Source: Saonia flava
GTDB taxonomy: Bacteria > Bacteroidota > Bacteroidia > Flavobacteriales > Flavobacteriaceae
Reading direction: 5' to 3'
Assembly (NCBI RefSeq): GCF_011927795.1
Contig: NZ_JAATJJ010000001.1
Coordinates: forward strand, 2,295,062 to 2,359,061
DNA length: 64,000 bases
The position numbers and the translations under genes were made by a program. Shown here piece by piece: positions 54,257-62,962 of this stretch (within the stretch, counting starts at the first letter, position 1; each line of letters starts with the position of its first letter). A model generated the notes under the pieces. It was not told the DNA's origin. It was given only the letters and a program-made list of their open reading frames with translations, and ran no database searches.

Positions 54257-55702
54257 ATGGCGTATACAGAAGAAGAATTAAAAAAAGAACTAGAAACCAA
54301 AGAATATGAATATGGTTTCTATACAGATATAGAATCGGACACTTTCCCGGAGGGATTAAGTGAAGAAATTGTTATTGCCATTTCCAAAAAGAAAGAAGAA
54401 CCAGAATGGATGACATTATGGAGATTGGAATCTTTCAAAATTTGGAAAGAAATGGTAGAACCAGAATGGGCAAATGTTAATTATAAGAAACCTGATTTTC
54501 AGGCTATCAGTTATTATTCAGCACCAAAAAAATCAGACCCTAATAAGTCATTGGACGATGTAGATCCAGAGTTGTTGGAGATGTACAAGAAATTGGGTAT
54601 TTCTGTGGATGAACAAAAAAAATTACAAAACGTCGCTGTTGATATTGTAATGGATTCTGTTTCTGTTGCAACAACGTTTAAAAAGACCTTGGCGGAAAAA
54701 GGCATTATTTTCTGTTCTATTTCGGAAGCAATTAAGGAACACCCGGAGTTGGTCAAAAAATATTTGGGTTCCGTAGTGCCCCAAAAAGATAACTTTTATG
54801 CGGCTTTAAATTCAGCTGTATTTTCTGATGGGTCTTTCTGTTATATTCCAAAAGGAGTTCGTTGCCCAATGGAACTATCAACCTATTTCAGAATTAACCA
54901 AGCGGGTACGGGTCAGTTTGAGCGTACTTTGGTAATTGCAGATGAAGGCAGTTACGTAAGTTACCTAGAAGGTTGTACTGCGCCATCTCGGGATGAAAAT
55001 CAGTTGCATGCTGCCGTTGTAGAATTGATAGCGCTGGATGATGCTGAAATAAAATACTCAACAGTTCAAAATTGGTATCCTGGCAACAAAGAAGGAAAAG
55101 GAGGGGTTTACAATTTTGTGACCAAGAGAGGTTTGTGTGAGAAAAATGCAAAAATTTCATGGACCCAGGTAGAAACAGGTTCTGCTGTAACGTGGAAGTA
55201 TCCTTCATGTATTTTAAAAGGAGATAATTCTATAGGTGAATTTTACTCCATTGCCGTAACCAATAATTTTCAACAAGCGGATACAGGAACTAAAATGATC
55301 CACTTGGGCAAGAATACTCGAAGCACTATTATATCCAAGGGAATTTCTGCAGGTAAATCCCAAAACAGCTACCGAGGATTGGTGCATGTTGGAAGTAGGG
55401 CAAAAAATGCTAGGAATTTTTCTCAATGTGATTCCCTTTTAATGGGTAATGAATGTGGGGCGCATACCTTTCCATACATAGAAGCCAAAAATAAAACGGC
55501 ACAAATAGAACATGAGGCCACAACCAGTAAAATAGGTGAGGACCAAATTTTCTATTGCAATCAACGAGGAATAGATACCGAAAAGGCAATTGCTTTGATT
55601 GTTAATGGTTTTAGTAAAGAGGTACTTAATAAACTACCCATGGAGTTTGCCGTTGAAGCGCAAAAACTATTGGAAATTAGTTTAGAAGGTTCCGTAGGAT
55701 AA
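54257..55702 (+). CDS. sufB: Fe-S cluster assembly scaffold protein SufB
   Basis: The 481-residue SufB shows [57 protein letters not shown], then [20 protein letters not shown] and [19 protein letters not shown]. It forms the SufBC2D complex on which new clusters are built, receiving sulfur through SufE and using ATP hydrolysis by SufC. Length and conserved Cys are complete. It precedes sufC by 29 bases. Confidence 0.98.
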   Translation: MAYTEEELKKELETKEYEYGFYTDIESDTFPEGLSEEIVIAISKKKEEPEWMTLWRLESFKIWKEMVEPEWANVNYKKPDFQAISYYSAPKKSDPNKSLDDVDPELLEMYKKLGISVDEQKKLQNVAVDIVMDSVSVATTFKKTLAEKGIIFCSISEAIKEHPELVKKYLGSVVPQKDNFYAALNSAVFSDGSFCYIPKGVRCPMELSTYFRINQAGTGQFERTLVIADEGSYVSYLEGCTAPSRDENQLHAAVVELIALDDAEIKYSTVQNWYPGNKEGKGGVYNFVTKRGLCEKNAKISWTQVETGSAVTWKYPSCILKGDNSIGEFYSIAVTNNFQQADTGTKMIHLGKNTRSTIISKGISAGKSQNSYRGLVHVGSRAKNARNFSQCDSLLMGNECGAHTFPYIEAKNKTAQIEHEATTSKIGEDQIFYCNQRGIDTEKAIALIVNGFSKEVLNKLPMEFAVEAQKLLEISLEGSVG

Positions 55703-55731
55703 AAATTAAAATAATATTGAATTTATAGATA

Positions 55732-56484
55732 ATGTTGAAAATTAACAACTTACATGCTCGTGTAGAGGATAAAGAAATATTAAAAGGAATTAATCTAGAG
55801 ATTAATGCTGGGGAGGTACATGCCATAATGGGACCAAATGGATCTGGGAAAAGTACCTTGGCCGCTGTTATTGCTGGTAAAGAAGAATTTGAGGTTACGG
55901 AAGGTTCTGTTGAATTGGATGGTGAAAATTTGGAGGACGATGCACCAGAAGAAAGAGCTCATAAAGGAATCTTTTTATCATTTCAATATCCAGTGGAGAT
56001 ACCGGGAGTTTCAGTGACAAACTTCATGAAGACAGCTATTAATGAATCTCGAAAAGCCAAAGGTTTGGAAGATATGCCAGCCAACCAAATGCTAAAATTG
56101 ATTCGTGAAAAGGCGGAATTATTAGAGATTGACAGAAAATTTTTATCTCGATCTTTAAACGAAGGATTTTCGGGAGGTGAGAAAAAAAGAAATGAAATAT
56201 TCCAAATGGCAATGTTGGAGCCTAAGTTGGCTATATTGGACGAAACTGACTCTGGTTTGGATATTGACGCTTTACGAATTGTTGCCAATGGTGTAAACAA
56301 GTTAAAAAGTAAAGACAATGCAGTGCTTGTAATTACGCACTACCAAAGATTGTTGGATTATATTGTCCCTGATTTTGTACATGTATTGCACAATGGTAAG
56401 ATTGTAAAATCTGGAGGCAAAGAATTAGCCTTGGAACTGGAAGAAAAAGGATATGATTGGCTTAAGCAGGAAACTGTAGCTTAA
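55732..56484 (+). CDS. sufC: Fe-S cluster assembly ATPase SufC
   Basis: The 250-residue ABC-type ATPase has Walker A GPNGSGKST at about 35-43, signature motif LNEGFSGGEKKRNEI, Walker B LAILDETDSGLDID, and the switch His in VITHYQRLL. It is soluble and drives conformational change in SufBC2D; it is not a transporter. It lies between sufB and sufD. Confidence 0.98.
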   Translation: MLKINNLHARVEDKEILKGINLEINAGEVHAIMGPNGSGKSTLAAVIAGKEEFEVTEGSVELDGENLEDDAPEERAHKGIFLSFQYPVEIPGVSVTNFMKTAINESRKAKGLEDMPANQMLKLIREKAELLEIDRKFLSRSLNEGFSGGEKKRNEIFQMAMLEPKLAILDETDSGLDIDALRIVANGVNKLKSKDNAVLVITHYQRLLDYIVPDFVHVLHNGKIVKSGGKELALELEEKGYDWLKQETVA

Positions 56485-56494
56485 AAAGAAAAAG

Positions 56495-57811
56495 ATGGAT
56501 TTAAAAGAAAAATTGGTTTCTTCTTTTTTGGCGTTCGAAAACGATATGGATGTTGAAAGCCCTGTTCATGATATTCGGTCAGAGGCCATGAAGAATTTTG
56601 AACTTAAGGGATTTCCCTCAAAGAAGGAAGAAGCTTGGAAATATACATCACTCAATAGCCTTCAAAAAATAGACTTTAGCATTTTTCCAAAAGAGATTAG
56701 TGCTTTGGAATATAAGAATGTTAAAAAATATTTCATCCATGAGATAGATACTTATAAAATTGTATTTGTTGATGGAATTTATAGCTCGTACCTTTCAGAA
56801 ACCACTCATGATGGGGTAGATATCTGTTTAATGAGCTCTGCTTTGACAAAACCTATGTACAAGCAGGTTATTGATGTTTATTTTAACAAGGTGGCTTCCA
56901 AGGACGAAACATTGACCACATTAAATACCGCCTTTAGTAAAGAAGGAGCCTTTATTTACATCCCAAAGAATAAAATGCCCAAGAAACCTGTTGAAATCAT
57001 ACATTTTTCTACGGGCAACGAAGCGTCATTAATGTTACAGCCACGTAGCTTAATTGTAGCAGAGGAAAATTCAGAACTTCAAGTGATAGAGCGTCATCAG
57101 AGTTTAACTTCCAATGAGGTGTTTACTAATTCTGTTACTGAGATTTTTGCGGCAAAGAGCGCTATAATTGACTATTATAAGGTTCAGAACGATGCTGCTT
57201 CTGCTTCTTTAGTAGACAATACCTATATTTCACAAAAAGACCACAGCCATGTTAAAGTGCATACTTTTTCTTTTGGGGGCAAATTAACACGGAACAATCT
57301 TAATTTTTATCAGAATGGGGAGCATATAGATTCCACAATGAAAGGGGTTACCATTTTGGGGGATAAACAGCATGTGGACCATCATACTTTAGTACACCAC
57401 ATTGAGCCCAATTGTGAAAGCCATCAGGACTATAAAGGGATATATGGCGAAAACTCCACGGGTGTTTTCAATGGTAAAATCATTGTAGACAAAATTGCCC
57501 AGAAGACCAATGCTTTTCAGCAGAACAATAATATTTTGGTTAGCGACAAAGCGACCATCAATACAAAACCGCAGTTGGAAATTTTTGCAGATGATGTAAA
57601 ATGTTCTCATGGTTGTACCATTGGTCAGTTAGATGAGGATGCGTTGTTCTATCTGCAATCAAGAGGTATTCCAAAGAAGGAAGCAAGGGCCTTGTTAATG
57701 TATGCCTTTGCAAACAATGTCTTGGAAAGTGTTAAGATTCCGGAGCTTAAGACCAGAATCAATAAATTAATTGCAAACAAGCTAGGTGTTCGCTTGGGGT
57801 TTGATCTATAA
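56495..57811 (+). CDS. sufD: Fe-S cluster assembly protein SufD
   Basis: The 438-residue SufD is the paralogue of SufB in the scaffold. It has the N-terminal FPSKKEEAWKYTSLNSLQKI and the C-terminal beta-helix strings HHTLVHHIEPNCESHQDYKG, FNGKIIVDKIAQKTNAFQQN, then KCSHGCTIGQLDEDALFYLQ and SRGIPKKEAR. The conserved His and Cys at the SufB interface are present. It starts 10 bases after sufC. A small REP-like repeat separates it from sufS. Confidence 0.97.
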   Translation: MDLKEKLVSSFLAFENDMDVESPVHDIRSEAMKNFELKGFPSKKEEAWKYTSLNSLQKIDFSIFPKEISALEYKNVKKYFIHEIDTYKIVFVDGIYSSYLSETTHDGVDICLMSSALTKPMYKQVIDVYFNKVASKDETLTTLNTAFSKEGAFIYIPKNKMPKKPVEIIHFSTGNEASLMLQPRSLIVAEENSELQVIERHQSLTSNEVFTNSVTEIFAAKSAIIDYYKVQNDAASASLVDNTYISQKDHSHVKVHTFSFGGKLTRNNLNFYQNGEHIDSTMKGVTILGDKQHVDHHTLVHHIEPNCESHQDYKGIYGENSTGVFNGKIIVDKIAQKTNAFQQNNNILVSDKATINTKPQLEIFADDVKCSHGCTIGQLDEDALFYLQSRGIPKKEARALLMYAFANNVLESVKIPELKTRINKLIANKLGVRLGFDL

Positions 57812-57816
57812 TTAGT

Positions 57817-57843
57817 TGTCATCCCGCTAAGACGGGAATCCAA
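57817..57843. repeat. REP-like short palindromic element between sufD and sufS
   Basis: GTCATCCCGCTAAGACGGGA followed by ATCC has the shape of the short 'GTCATTCCCGC..GCGGGAATCC' palindromes that are dispersed in many bacterial genomes. The stem TCCCG/CGGGA encloses 6 bases. It fills the 34-base gap inside the operon. Confidence 0.6.
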
Positions 57844-57845
57844 AA

Positions 57846-59072
57846 ATGATACAAACAGTATTGGACATACAAGCCATTCGCAAAGACTTTCCAATCCTAA
57901 ACCGAAAGGTCAATGGGAAACCTTTGGTGTATTTGGACAATGCGGCAACATCTCAGACACCGCAACAGGTTATAGATGTAATTGTAGATTATTACAGTAA
58001 TTACAACGCCAATATACATAGAGGAGTTCATACGCTGTCACAACAGGCCACGGACGCATATGAACAGGCAAGAATCAAAATTCAGAAGCATTTTAATATT
58101 GCCAAACCCTATGAAGTTATTTTTACTTCGGGGACAACCCATGGTATTAATTTGGTTGCAAATGGGTTCTCATCCATCTTAAAAAAAGGGGATGAAATTT
58201 TGGTTTCTGCCATGGAACATCATTCTAATATTGTCCCTTGGCAAATGTTGTGTGAAAGGACAGGAGCTATATTAAAAGTGATTCCCATGAACCAAGATGG
58301 GGAATTGGTGATGGAGGAATATAGCCAGTTACTTTCAAGCAAAACCAAATTGGTTTTTTGTAACCATGTGTCTAATGCACTGGGAACTATTAACCCTATA
58401 AAGAAAATAATAGAAAAGGCCCATGGCCTTGGCGCGGCAGTTTTAGTAGATGGAGCCCAGGCATCTCCCCACATAAAAGCTGACCTACAGGAGTTGGATG
58501 TAGATTTTTATACCGTTTCAGCCCATAAAATGTGTGGACCAACTGGAGTGGGAATGTTGTACGGCAAGGAAGAATGGCTTAAAAAACTACCCCCTTACCA
58601 AGGTGGTGGGGAAATGATTGCAGAGGTTACTTTTGAAAAAACCACCTATGCCGATCTTCCTCATAAATTTGAAGCGGGAACACCTAACATTTGCGGTGGA
58701 ATTGCTTTTGGGGCGGCATTGGACTATATGAATTTGATTGGTTTTGACGCTATTTCCCAATATGAAAATGAGCTACTGGAATATGCTACAGAACAATTAC
58801 TTACTATAGATGGGCTTAAAATTTATGGTACAGCCGCTAAAAAAACTTCGGTAATTTCTTTTAATATAGAAGGAATACATCCCTATGATATTGGAAGTAT
58901 TTTGGATAAATTGGGTGTTGCAGTGAGGACAGGACACCATTGTGCGCAACCTATCATGGATTTCTTTAAAATTCCTGGAACAGTAAGGGCAAGTTTTAGC
59001 TTTTACAATACCAAAGAGGAAATAGATGTTCTTGTTTCTGGGGTAAAAAGAGCTAAGGCTATGTTGGAATAG
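57846..59072 (+). CDS. sufS: Cysteine desulfurase SufS
   Basis: The 408-residue PLP enzyme (group II, SufS/CsdA) takes sulfur from cysteine as a persulfide for cluster assembly. The PLP lysine is Lys 228 in TVSAHKMCGPTGVGMLYG. The persulfide cysteine is Cys 366 in RTGHHCAQPIMDFF. Other family strings are VYLDNAATSQTPQ and SAMEHHSNIVPWQ. It acts with the SufE encoded 71 bases downstream. Confidence 0.98.
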   Translation: MIQTVLDIQAIRKDFPILNRKVNGKPLVYLDNAATSQTPQQVIDVIVDYYSNYNANIHRGVHTLSQQATDAYEQARIKIQKHFNIAKPYEVIFTSGTTHGINLVANGFSSILKKGDEILVSAMEHHSNIVPWQMLCERTGAILKVIPMNQDGELVMEEYSQLLSSKTKLVFCNHVSNALGTINPIKKIIEKAHGLGAAVLVDGAQASPHIKADLQELDVDFYTVSAHKMCGPTGVGMLYGKEEWLKKLPPYQGGGEMIAEVTFEKTTYADLPHKFEAGTPNICGGIAFGAALDYMNLIGFDAISQYENELLEYATEQLLTIDGLKIYGTAAKKTSVISFNIEGIHPYDIGSILDKLGVAVRTGHHCAQPIMDFFKIPGTVRASFSFYNTKEEIDVLVSGVKRAKAMLE

Positions 59073-59143
59073 TCTTTGTTATCATTCTCATAAACTATTG
59101 AATTCCACTTATACTTATCGTATTTTTGTTTCAAATTCAAATA

Positions 59144-59566
59144 ATGAGCATTAAAGAAATTCAGGAAGAAATAGTGGACGAATTTTCCATGTTTGAGGAT
59201 TGGATGCAACGCTATGAGTATATGATAGAGTTGGGAAAATCACTTCCCTTGATTGATGAGAAGTATAAAACGGATGACAATATAATTAAGGGTTGTCAAA
59301 GTAAGGTTTGGGTACATGCAGAATTGGAGGATGACAAGCTGGTTTTCACGGCCGATAGTGATGCTATTATTACAAAAGGAATTATTGCCATACTTATTCG
59401 GGTATTTAGCAACCAATGCCCCAAGGATATTATTGAAGCGGATACTGATTTCATTGATGAAATTGGATTAAAAGAACATTTGTCGCCTACTAGGGCCAAT
59501 GGTCTGGTTAGTATGATAAAGCAGTTAAAATTGTATGCAATTGCATACCAAACGCAATTAAAATGA
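59144..59566 (+). CDS. sufE: Sulfur acceptor protein SufE
   Basis: The start is chosen at ATG 59144 (MSIKEIQEEIVDEFSMFEDW) rather than the TTG six codons earlier. This places the sulfur-accepting Cys of IIKGCQSKVWV at residue 51, its position in E. coli SufE. The 140-residue protein takes persulfide from SufS and passes it to SufB. Further family strings are YEYMIELGKSLPLIDEKYKT and LSPTRANGL. Its stop overlaps the next start (ATGA). Confidence 0.97.
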   Translation: MSIKEIQEEIVDEFSMFEDWMQRYEYMIELGKSLPLIDEKYKTDDNIIKGCQSKVWVHAELEDDKLVFTADSDAIITKGIIAILIRVFSNQCPKDIIEADTDFIDEIGLKEHLSPTRANGLVSMIKQLKLYAIAYQTQLK

Positions 59567-59886
59567 GTGAAGAAATAAAGACACAAGATTTGGGAGAGAA
59601 GATTGTAAATGTTCTCAAAACCATATATGACCCTGAAATTCCCGTAGACATCTATGAATTGGGATTAATTTATGACGTTTTTGTGAACGAGGACAATGAT
59701 GTAAAAATATTGATGACCTTAACATCACCCAATTGTCCAGTTGCCGAAAGTCTGCCCGCTGAGGTTGAGGAAAAGGTAAAATCCATAGATGAGATTAAGG
59801 ACGCCGAAGTAGAAATCACATTTGATCCCCCATGGACACAAGATCTAATGAGTGAGGAAGCTAAGTTGGAATTGGGAATGCTTTGA
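59563..59886 (+). CDS. MIP18/DUF59-family protein (SufT-like)
   Basis: The 107-residue protein has the DUF59 fold: YDPEIPVDIYELGLIYDVFV at about 21-40, and TLTSPNCPVAESLPAEVEEK with the conserved Cys. It ends ITFDPPWTQDLMSEEAKLEL. DUF59 proteins (SufT, eukaryotic MIP18/CIA2) help insert Fe-S clusters into apo-proteins. The four-base overlap with sufE and the context support a SufT-type maturation role. Paa-type PaaD is excluded by length and neighbours. Confidence 0.92.
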   Translation: MSEEIKTQDLGEKIVNVLKTIYDPEIPVDIYELGLIYDVFVNEDNDVKILMTLTSPNCPVAESLPAEVEEKVKSIDEIKDAEVEITFDPPWTQDLMSEEAKLELGML

Positions 59887-59907
59887 TTTTTTATTGAAAA
59901 GCCCAAA

Positions 59908-60420
59908 ATGATGTCAGAAGAAATCAAAAACCGCGTTGCGGAAAGTAAATTAATGGTTTTTGACCTTGAGGATTATTACCCTGAGGGAAAAAGAATGGTG
60001 TTGGATATTAAGGATTGGTTGTATGAGGGCATTATTCTTAAAGAAAAAGATTTCAGAAAATTTATTGGCGAGCATAACTGGAGTCAATATGAGAATCAAT
60101 ATGTAGCGCTCACCTGTTCCACGGATGCAATTGTTCCTGGATGGGCCTATATGCTTGTTACGGCCAACCTACAGCCCTACGTTAAAAAAGTAATTGTTGG
60201 CGATTTAGAACAATTGGAGACTGCAATTTATCAATCTATCATAGAAAGTATAAATTTTTCTGATTTTAAAGACAAACCAGTTATAATTAAAGGGTGTAGC
60301 CGTAAGCCTGTTCCACAAAATGCCTATATCATGGCCATCTCTAAAGTACAGGAAATAGCAAAGAGCATTATGTACGGAGAAGCTTGCTCATCAGTACCAC
60401 TTTATAAAAGAAAGAAATAA
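59908..60420 (+). CDS. DUF2480-family protein
   Basis: The 170-residue soluble protein matches DUF2480: MVFDLEDYYPEGKRMVLDIK, WLYEGIILKEKDFRKFI, VALTCSTDAIVPGWAYMLVT and VIIKGCSRKPVPQNAYIMA, ending EACSSVPLYKRKK. The family is almost confined to Bacteroidota and usually lies beside SUF genes, as here (21 bases after the SufT-like gene). Conserved Cys residues would allow cluster or sulfur handling, but this is untested. Confidence 0.9.
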   Translation: MMSEEIKNRVAESKLMVFDLEDYYPEGKRMVLDIKDWLYEGIILKEKDFRKFIGEHNWSQYENQYVALTCSTDAIVPGWAYMLVTANLQPYVKKVIVGDLEQLETAIYQSIIESINFSDFKDKPVIIKGCSRKPVPQNAYIMAISKVQEIAKSIMYGEACSSVPLYKRKK

Positions 60421-60446
60421 TTCTTCAGAAAATAAGTGACTATTCT

Positions 60447-60454
60447 TACATTTG
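60447..60454 (+). promoter_or_regulatory. -7 box upstream of the DUF3078 gene
   Basis: TACATTTG matches TAnnTTTG, 29 bases before the DUF3078 start. The gene may thus have its own promoter besides read-through from the SUF genes. Confidence 0.65.
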
Positions 60455-60482
60455 CGGGTCTAAAAATAAAAACACTAACATT

Positions 60483-61412
60483 ATGAGAAATTTTTTATGT
60501 GCATTGGCAGGTATTTTTGTCTTTGCAATAGGTAGTGCCCAAACAGAGGAGGAATTAAAAGCTTTACAAGGCCCCAAAAAAGATTCTATTGCGGCAATTC
60601 AAGGTAGGGTAGATGCCCTACAGGCGCAGATAGATGCCCTTCCAGGATGGAAAAAAGGTGCATTTGGTACAATTGGAGGAAGTCTTTCCAGCTTTAGTAA
60701 CTGGTACTCACAAGGATTTCCAAATAATTCATCTGGAAATATTGGTTTCACGGTAAATGCTTTTGCAAATTTAAATCAGGATAAGTTTTTCTGGAGAAAT
60801 TCTGGAAATGTAAATTTAAGCTGGGTTAAATTGGACGATGAAGACGATCCTACAGATAGTGAGGATTTTAGGGAGGCGACGGATGTTTTTAACATATCTT
60901 CTTTATATGGCAGAAAACTAAGTGAAAAGTTCGCTATTTCGGCTTTGGGAGAATATAGGACTACCATTTTGAACAATTTTAATGACCCTGGTTATCTTGA
61001 TTTAGGTGTTGGTGGAACATGGACGCCAATTGCTGATTTGGTTGTAGTAATACACCCGTTGAACTATAACTTTGTATTCAGTAGTGAAGATGATATTTTT
61101 GAGTCTTCTATGGGTGCTAAAATTGTAGCAGATTATACTAGAAAAATAGGGGCTGTAAACTTTAAGACTAATCTTTCTGCTTTCCAAAGTTATAAAAGTT
61201 CCAACCTTTCTAATTGGACATGGACCAATTCCTTTGGGTATACTTTGTGGAAAATGATCGGTGTTGGGTTTGATTTTGGCTTAAGAAACAACAAACAAGA
61301 AGCATTAAACTATGCTTTGAACGGGCCAACTCCTGTTCCTACTACAACTTTTGACAACCTAGATAATAAATTACAAACTTATTGGATGGTTGGTTTAAAC
61401 TATGCTTTCTAA
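60483..61412 (+). CDS. DUF3078-family outer-membrane beta-barrel protein
   Basis: The 309-residue protein has a signal peptide ending AIGSAQ. A short coiled-coil segment (LQGPKKDSIAAIQGRVDALQ, then AQIDALPGWKKGAFG) is followed by the DUF3078 domain with GGSLSSFSNWYSQGFPNNSS and alternating amphipathic strands ending in WMVGLNYAF. The terminal aromatic residue is typical of outer-membrane barrels. The function is unknown. It closes the SUF-linked gene run and is followed by a strong terminator. Confidence 0.9.
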   Translation: MRNFLCALAGIFVFAIGSAQTEEELKALQGPKKDSIAAIQGRVDALQAQIDALPGWKKGAFGTIGGSLSSFSNWYSQGFPNNSSGNIGFTVNAFANLNQDKFFWRNSGNVNLSWVKLDDEDDPTDSEDFREATDVFNISSLYGRKLSEKFAISALGEYRTTILNNFNDPGYLDLGVGGTWTPIADLVVVIHPLNYNFVFSSEDDIFESSMGAKIVADYTRKIGAVNFKTNLSAFQSYKSSNLSNWTWTNSFGYTLWKMIGVGFDFGLRNNKQEALNYALNGPTPVPTTTFDNLDNKLQTYWMVGLNYAF

Positions 61413-61434
61413 TATGAAATAAGAAAAGCACAAC

Positions 61435-61468
61435 TAAAAAAGGCCTCCAATTTGGAGGCCTTTTTTTT
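61435..61468 (+). terminator. Rho-independent terminator of the DUF3078/SUF unit
   Basis: GGCCTCC, loop AATTT, GGAGGCC, followed by T8 on the plus strand and preceded by an A run. This is a textbook intrinsic terminator. Confidence 0.95.
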
Positions 61469-61645
61469 AGCACGTAGGCTTGAGTGATTTGAGTTATTTT
61501 ACTTTTAAGTGCCGGCTTTGGGGAAACCATTACTTTGTTATTCTGATGTAAAACTAATACTAGAATATTGAAGTTGAAAAAATATGTTGCGAACCACCTT
61601 TAAAATGTGGTAAAAAAATTAACGGTACAATTTCATGGATGAACT

Positions 61646-61666
61646 ACACTCTTCGAAGTGTTTTTT
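61646..61666 (+). terminator. Orphan plus-strand hairpin with T tract beside hflX
   Basis: ACACT (61646-61650) pairs with AGTGT (61657-61661) around a TTCG-containing loop, and T6 follows. The orientation ends plus-strand transcripts, yet 61469-61645 has no gene. It may back up the previous terminator or end a short RNA. Confidence 0.4.
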
Positions 61667-61668
61667 GT

Positions 61669-62880
61669 CTAATATTCATCCAAATTTTCAGGATATAGGA
61701 AGTTATTATAAGGAAAACGAGTTACGTGAATGTCTCTTACTTCATTATAGACCCTTTTTCTAAACTCATCTAGGTTTTCTTTGTTCAAGGCAGAAATAAA
61801 AAGGGCATTGTCGCCGACTCTGTCCATCCATGTTTTTTTCCATTCATCAATGGTGAAGTGTTTTTCGGTTCTTTCGGTAACCAAATCATCTTCATCTATG
61901 GTTTCCGCTTTGTATTGGTCAATTTTGTTAAAGACCATAATGGTACGTTTATCCGCACTATCAATTTCATCCAAAATTAAATTCACAGAATTTATATGCT
62001 CTTCAAAATTTGGGTGGGAAATGTCAACAACGTGCAATAGCAAATCAGCCTCCCTAACTTCATCTAATGTACTTTTAAAGCTTTCTACTAATTGGGTAGG
62101 CAATTTTCTAATAAAGCCAACCGTGTCACTCAGAAGAAAGGGCAAATTACCAATAACGACCTTCCTTACTGTGGTATCCAGTGTGGCAAAAAGCTTGTTC
62201 TCTGCAAAGACCTCACTTTTGCTGATCACATTCATGAGGGTAGACTTGCCAACATTGGTATAGCCTACCAGAGCGACCCTTACAAGAGCGCCACGGTTAC
62301 CTCGCTGGGTTTCCATTTGCCTGTCTATTTTGGATAGCTTCTTTTTTAACAAAGAAATCCTGTCCCTAACAATACGTCTATCAGTCTCTATTTCTGTTTC
62401 CCCTGGGCCACGCATACCAATACCCCCTTTTTGTCTTTCAAGGTGGGTCCATAAGCCAGTTAACCGTGGCAATAGATATTCATATTGCGCCAACTCTACT
62501 TGGGTCCTGGCGTAACTGGTCTGTGCGCGTTGCGCAAAAATATCCAATATCAGGGTTGTTCGGTCCAATATTTTACATCGTAGCTGCTTTTCTATATTTC
62601 GTTGTTGGGCCGGCGAAAGTTCATCATCAAAGATAACAGAGCCTATATCATGCTCTTCAACATACTTTTGAACCTCCTCCATTTTACCACTGCCAATATA
62701 GGTTTTGGGGTTGGGCAGATCTACCCTTTGTATAAAGCGCTTGTATACTTCACCACCAGCAGTATAGGTTAAGAATTCCAACTCATCTAAATATTCCGTT
62801 ACCTTATCTTCGTTTTGCTCACGGTTAATTACACCAATGAGTACGGCTCTTTCATAAGTAATGGTTTTCTTTTCTAACAT
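61669..62880 (-). CDS. hflX: GTPase HflX
   Basis: The 403-residue ribosome-associated GTPase has an N-terminal HflX domain with GSGKMEEVQKYVEEH, IFDDELSPAQQRN and RTTLILDIFAQRAQTS. A Gly-rich linker follows (GGIGMRGPGETEIETDRRIV), then the G domain: G1 GYTNVGKST, G3 DTVGFIRKLP, G4 NKID. It splits stalled ribosomes under stress. At 403 residues it has the short C-terminus usual for this phylum. It diverges from the EEP gene and has no hfq or hflKC neighbours. Confidence 0.97.
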   Translation of the reverse strand: MLEKKTITYERAVLIGVINREQNEDKVTEYLDELEFLTYTAGGEVYKRFIQRVDLPNPKTYIGSGKMEEVQKYVEEHDIGSVIFDDELSPAQQRNIEKQLRCKILDRTTLILDIFAQRAQTSYARTQVELAQYEYLLPRLTGLWTHLERQKGGIGMRGPGETEIETDRRIVRDRISLLKKKLSKIDRQMETQRGNRGALVRVALVGYTNVGKSTLMNVISKSEVFAENKLFATLDTTVRKVVIGNLPFLLSDTVGFIRKLPTQLVESFKSTLDEVREADLLLHVVDISHPNFEEHINSVNLILDEIDSADKRTIMVFNKIDQYKAETIDEDDLVTERTEKHFTIDEWKKTWMDRVGDNALFISALNKENLDEFRKRVYNEVRDIHVTRFPYNNFLYPENLDEY

Positions 62881-62923
62881 CTACATTGTATTAATGTGCA
62901 AATCTAAGCAATAGTTGGAAAGC

Positions 62924-62931
62924 TATTTTTG
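62924..62931 (+). promoter_or_regulatory. -7 box of the EEP gene
   Basis: TATTTTTG fits TAnnTTTG and lies 32 bases before the ATG at 62963. The -33 box is unclear. Confidence 0.5.
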
Positions 62932-62962
62932 TATTTTTAGCAGCTTATCAAAATAAAAATAA

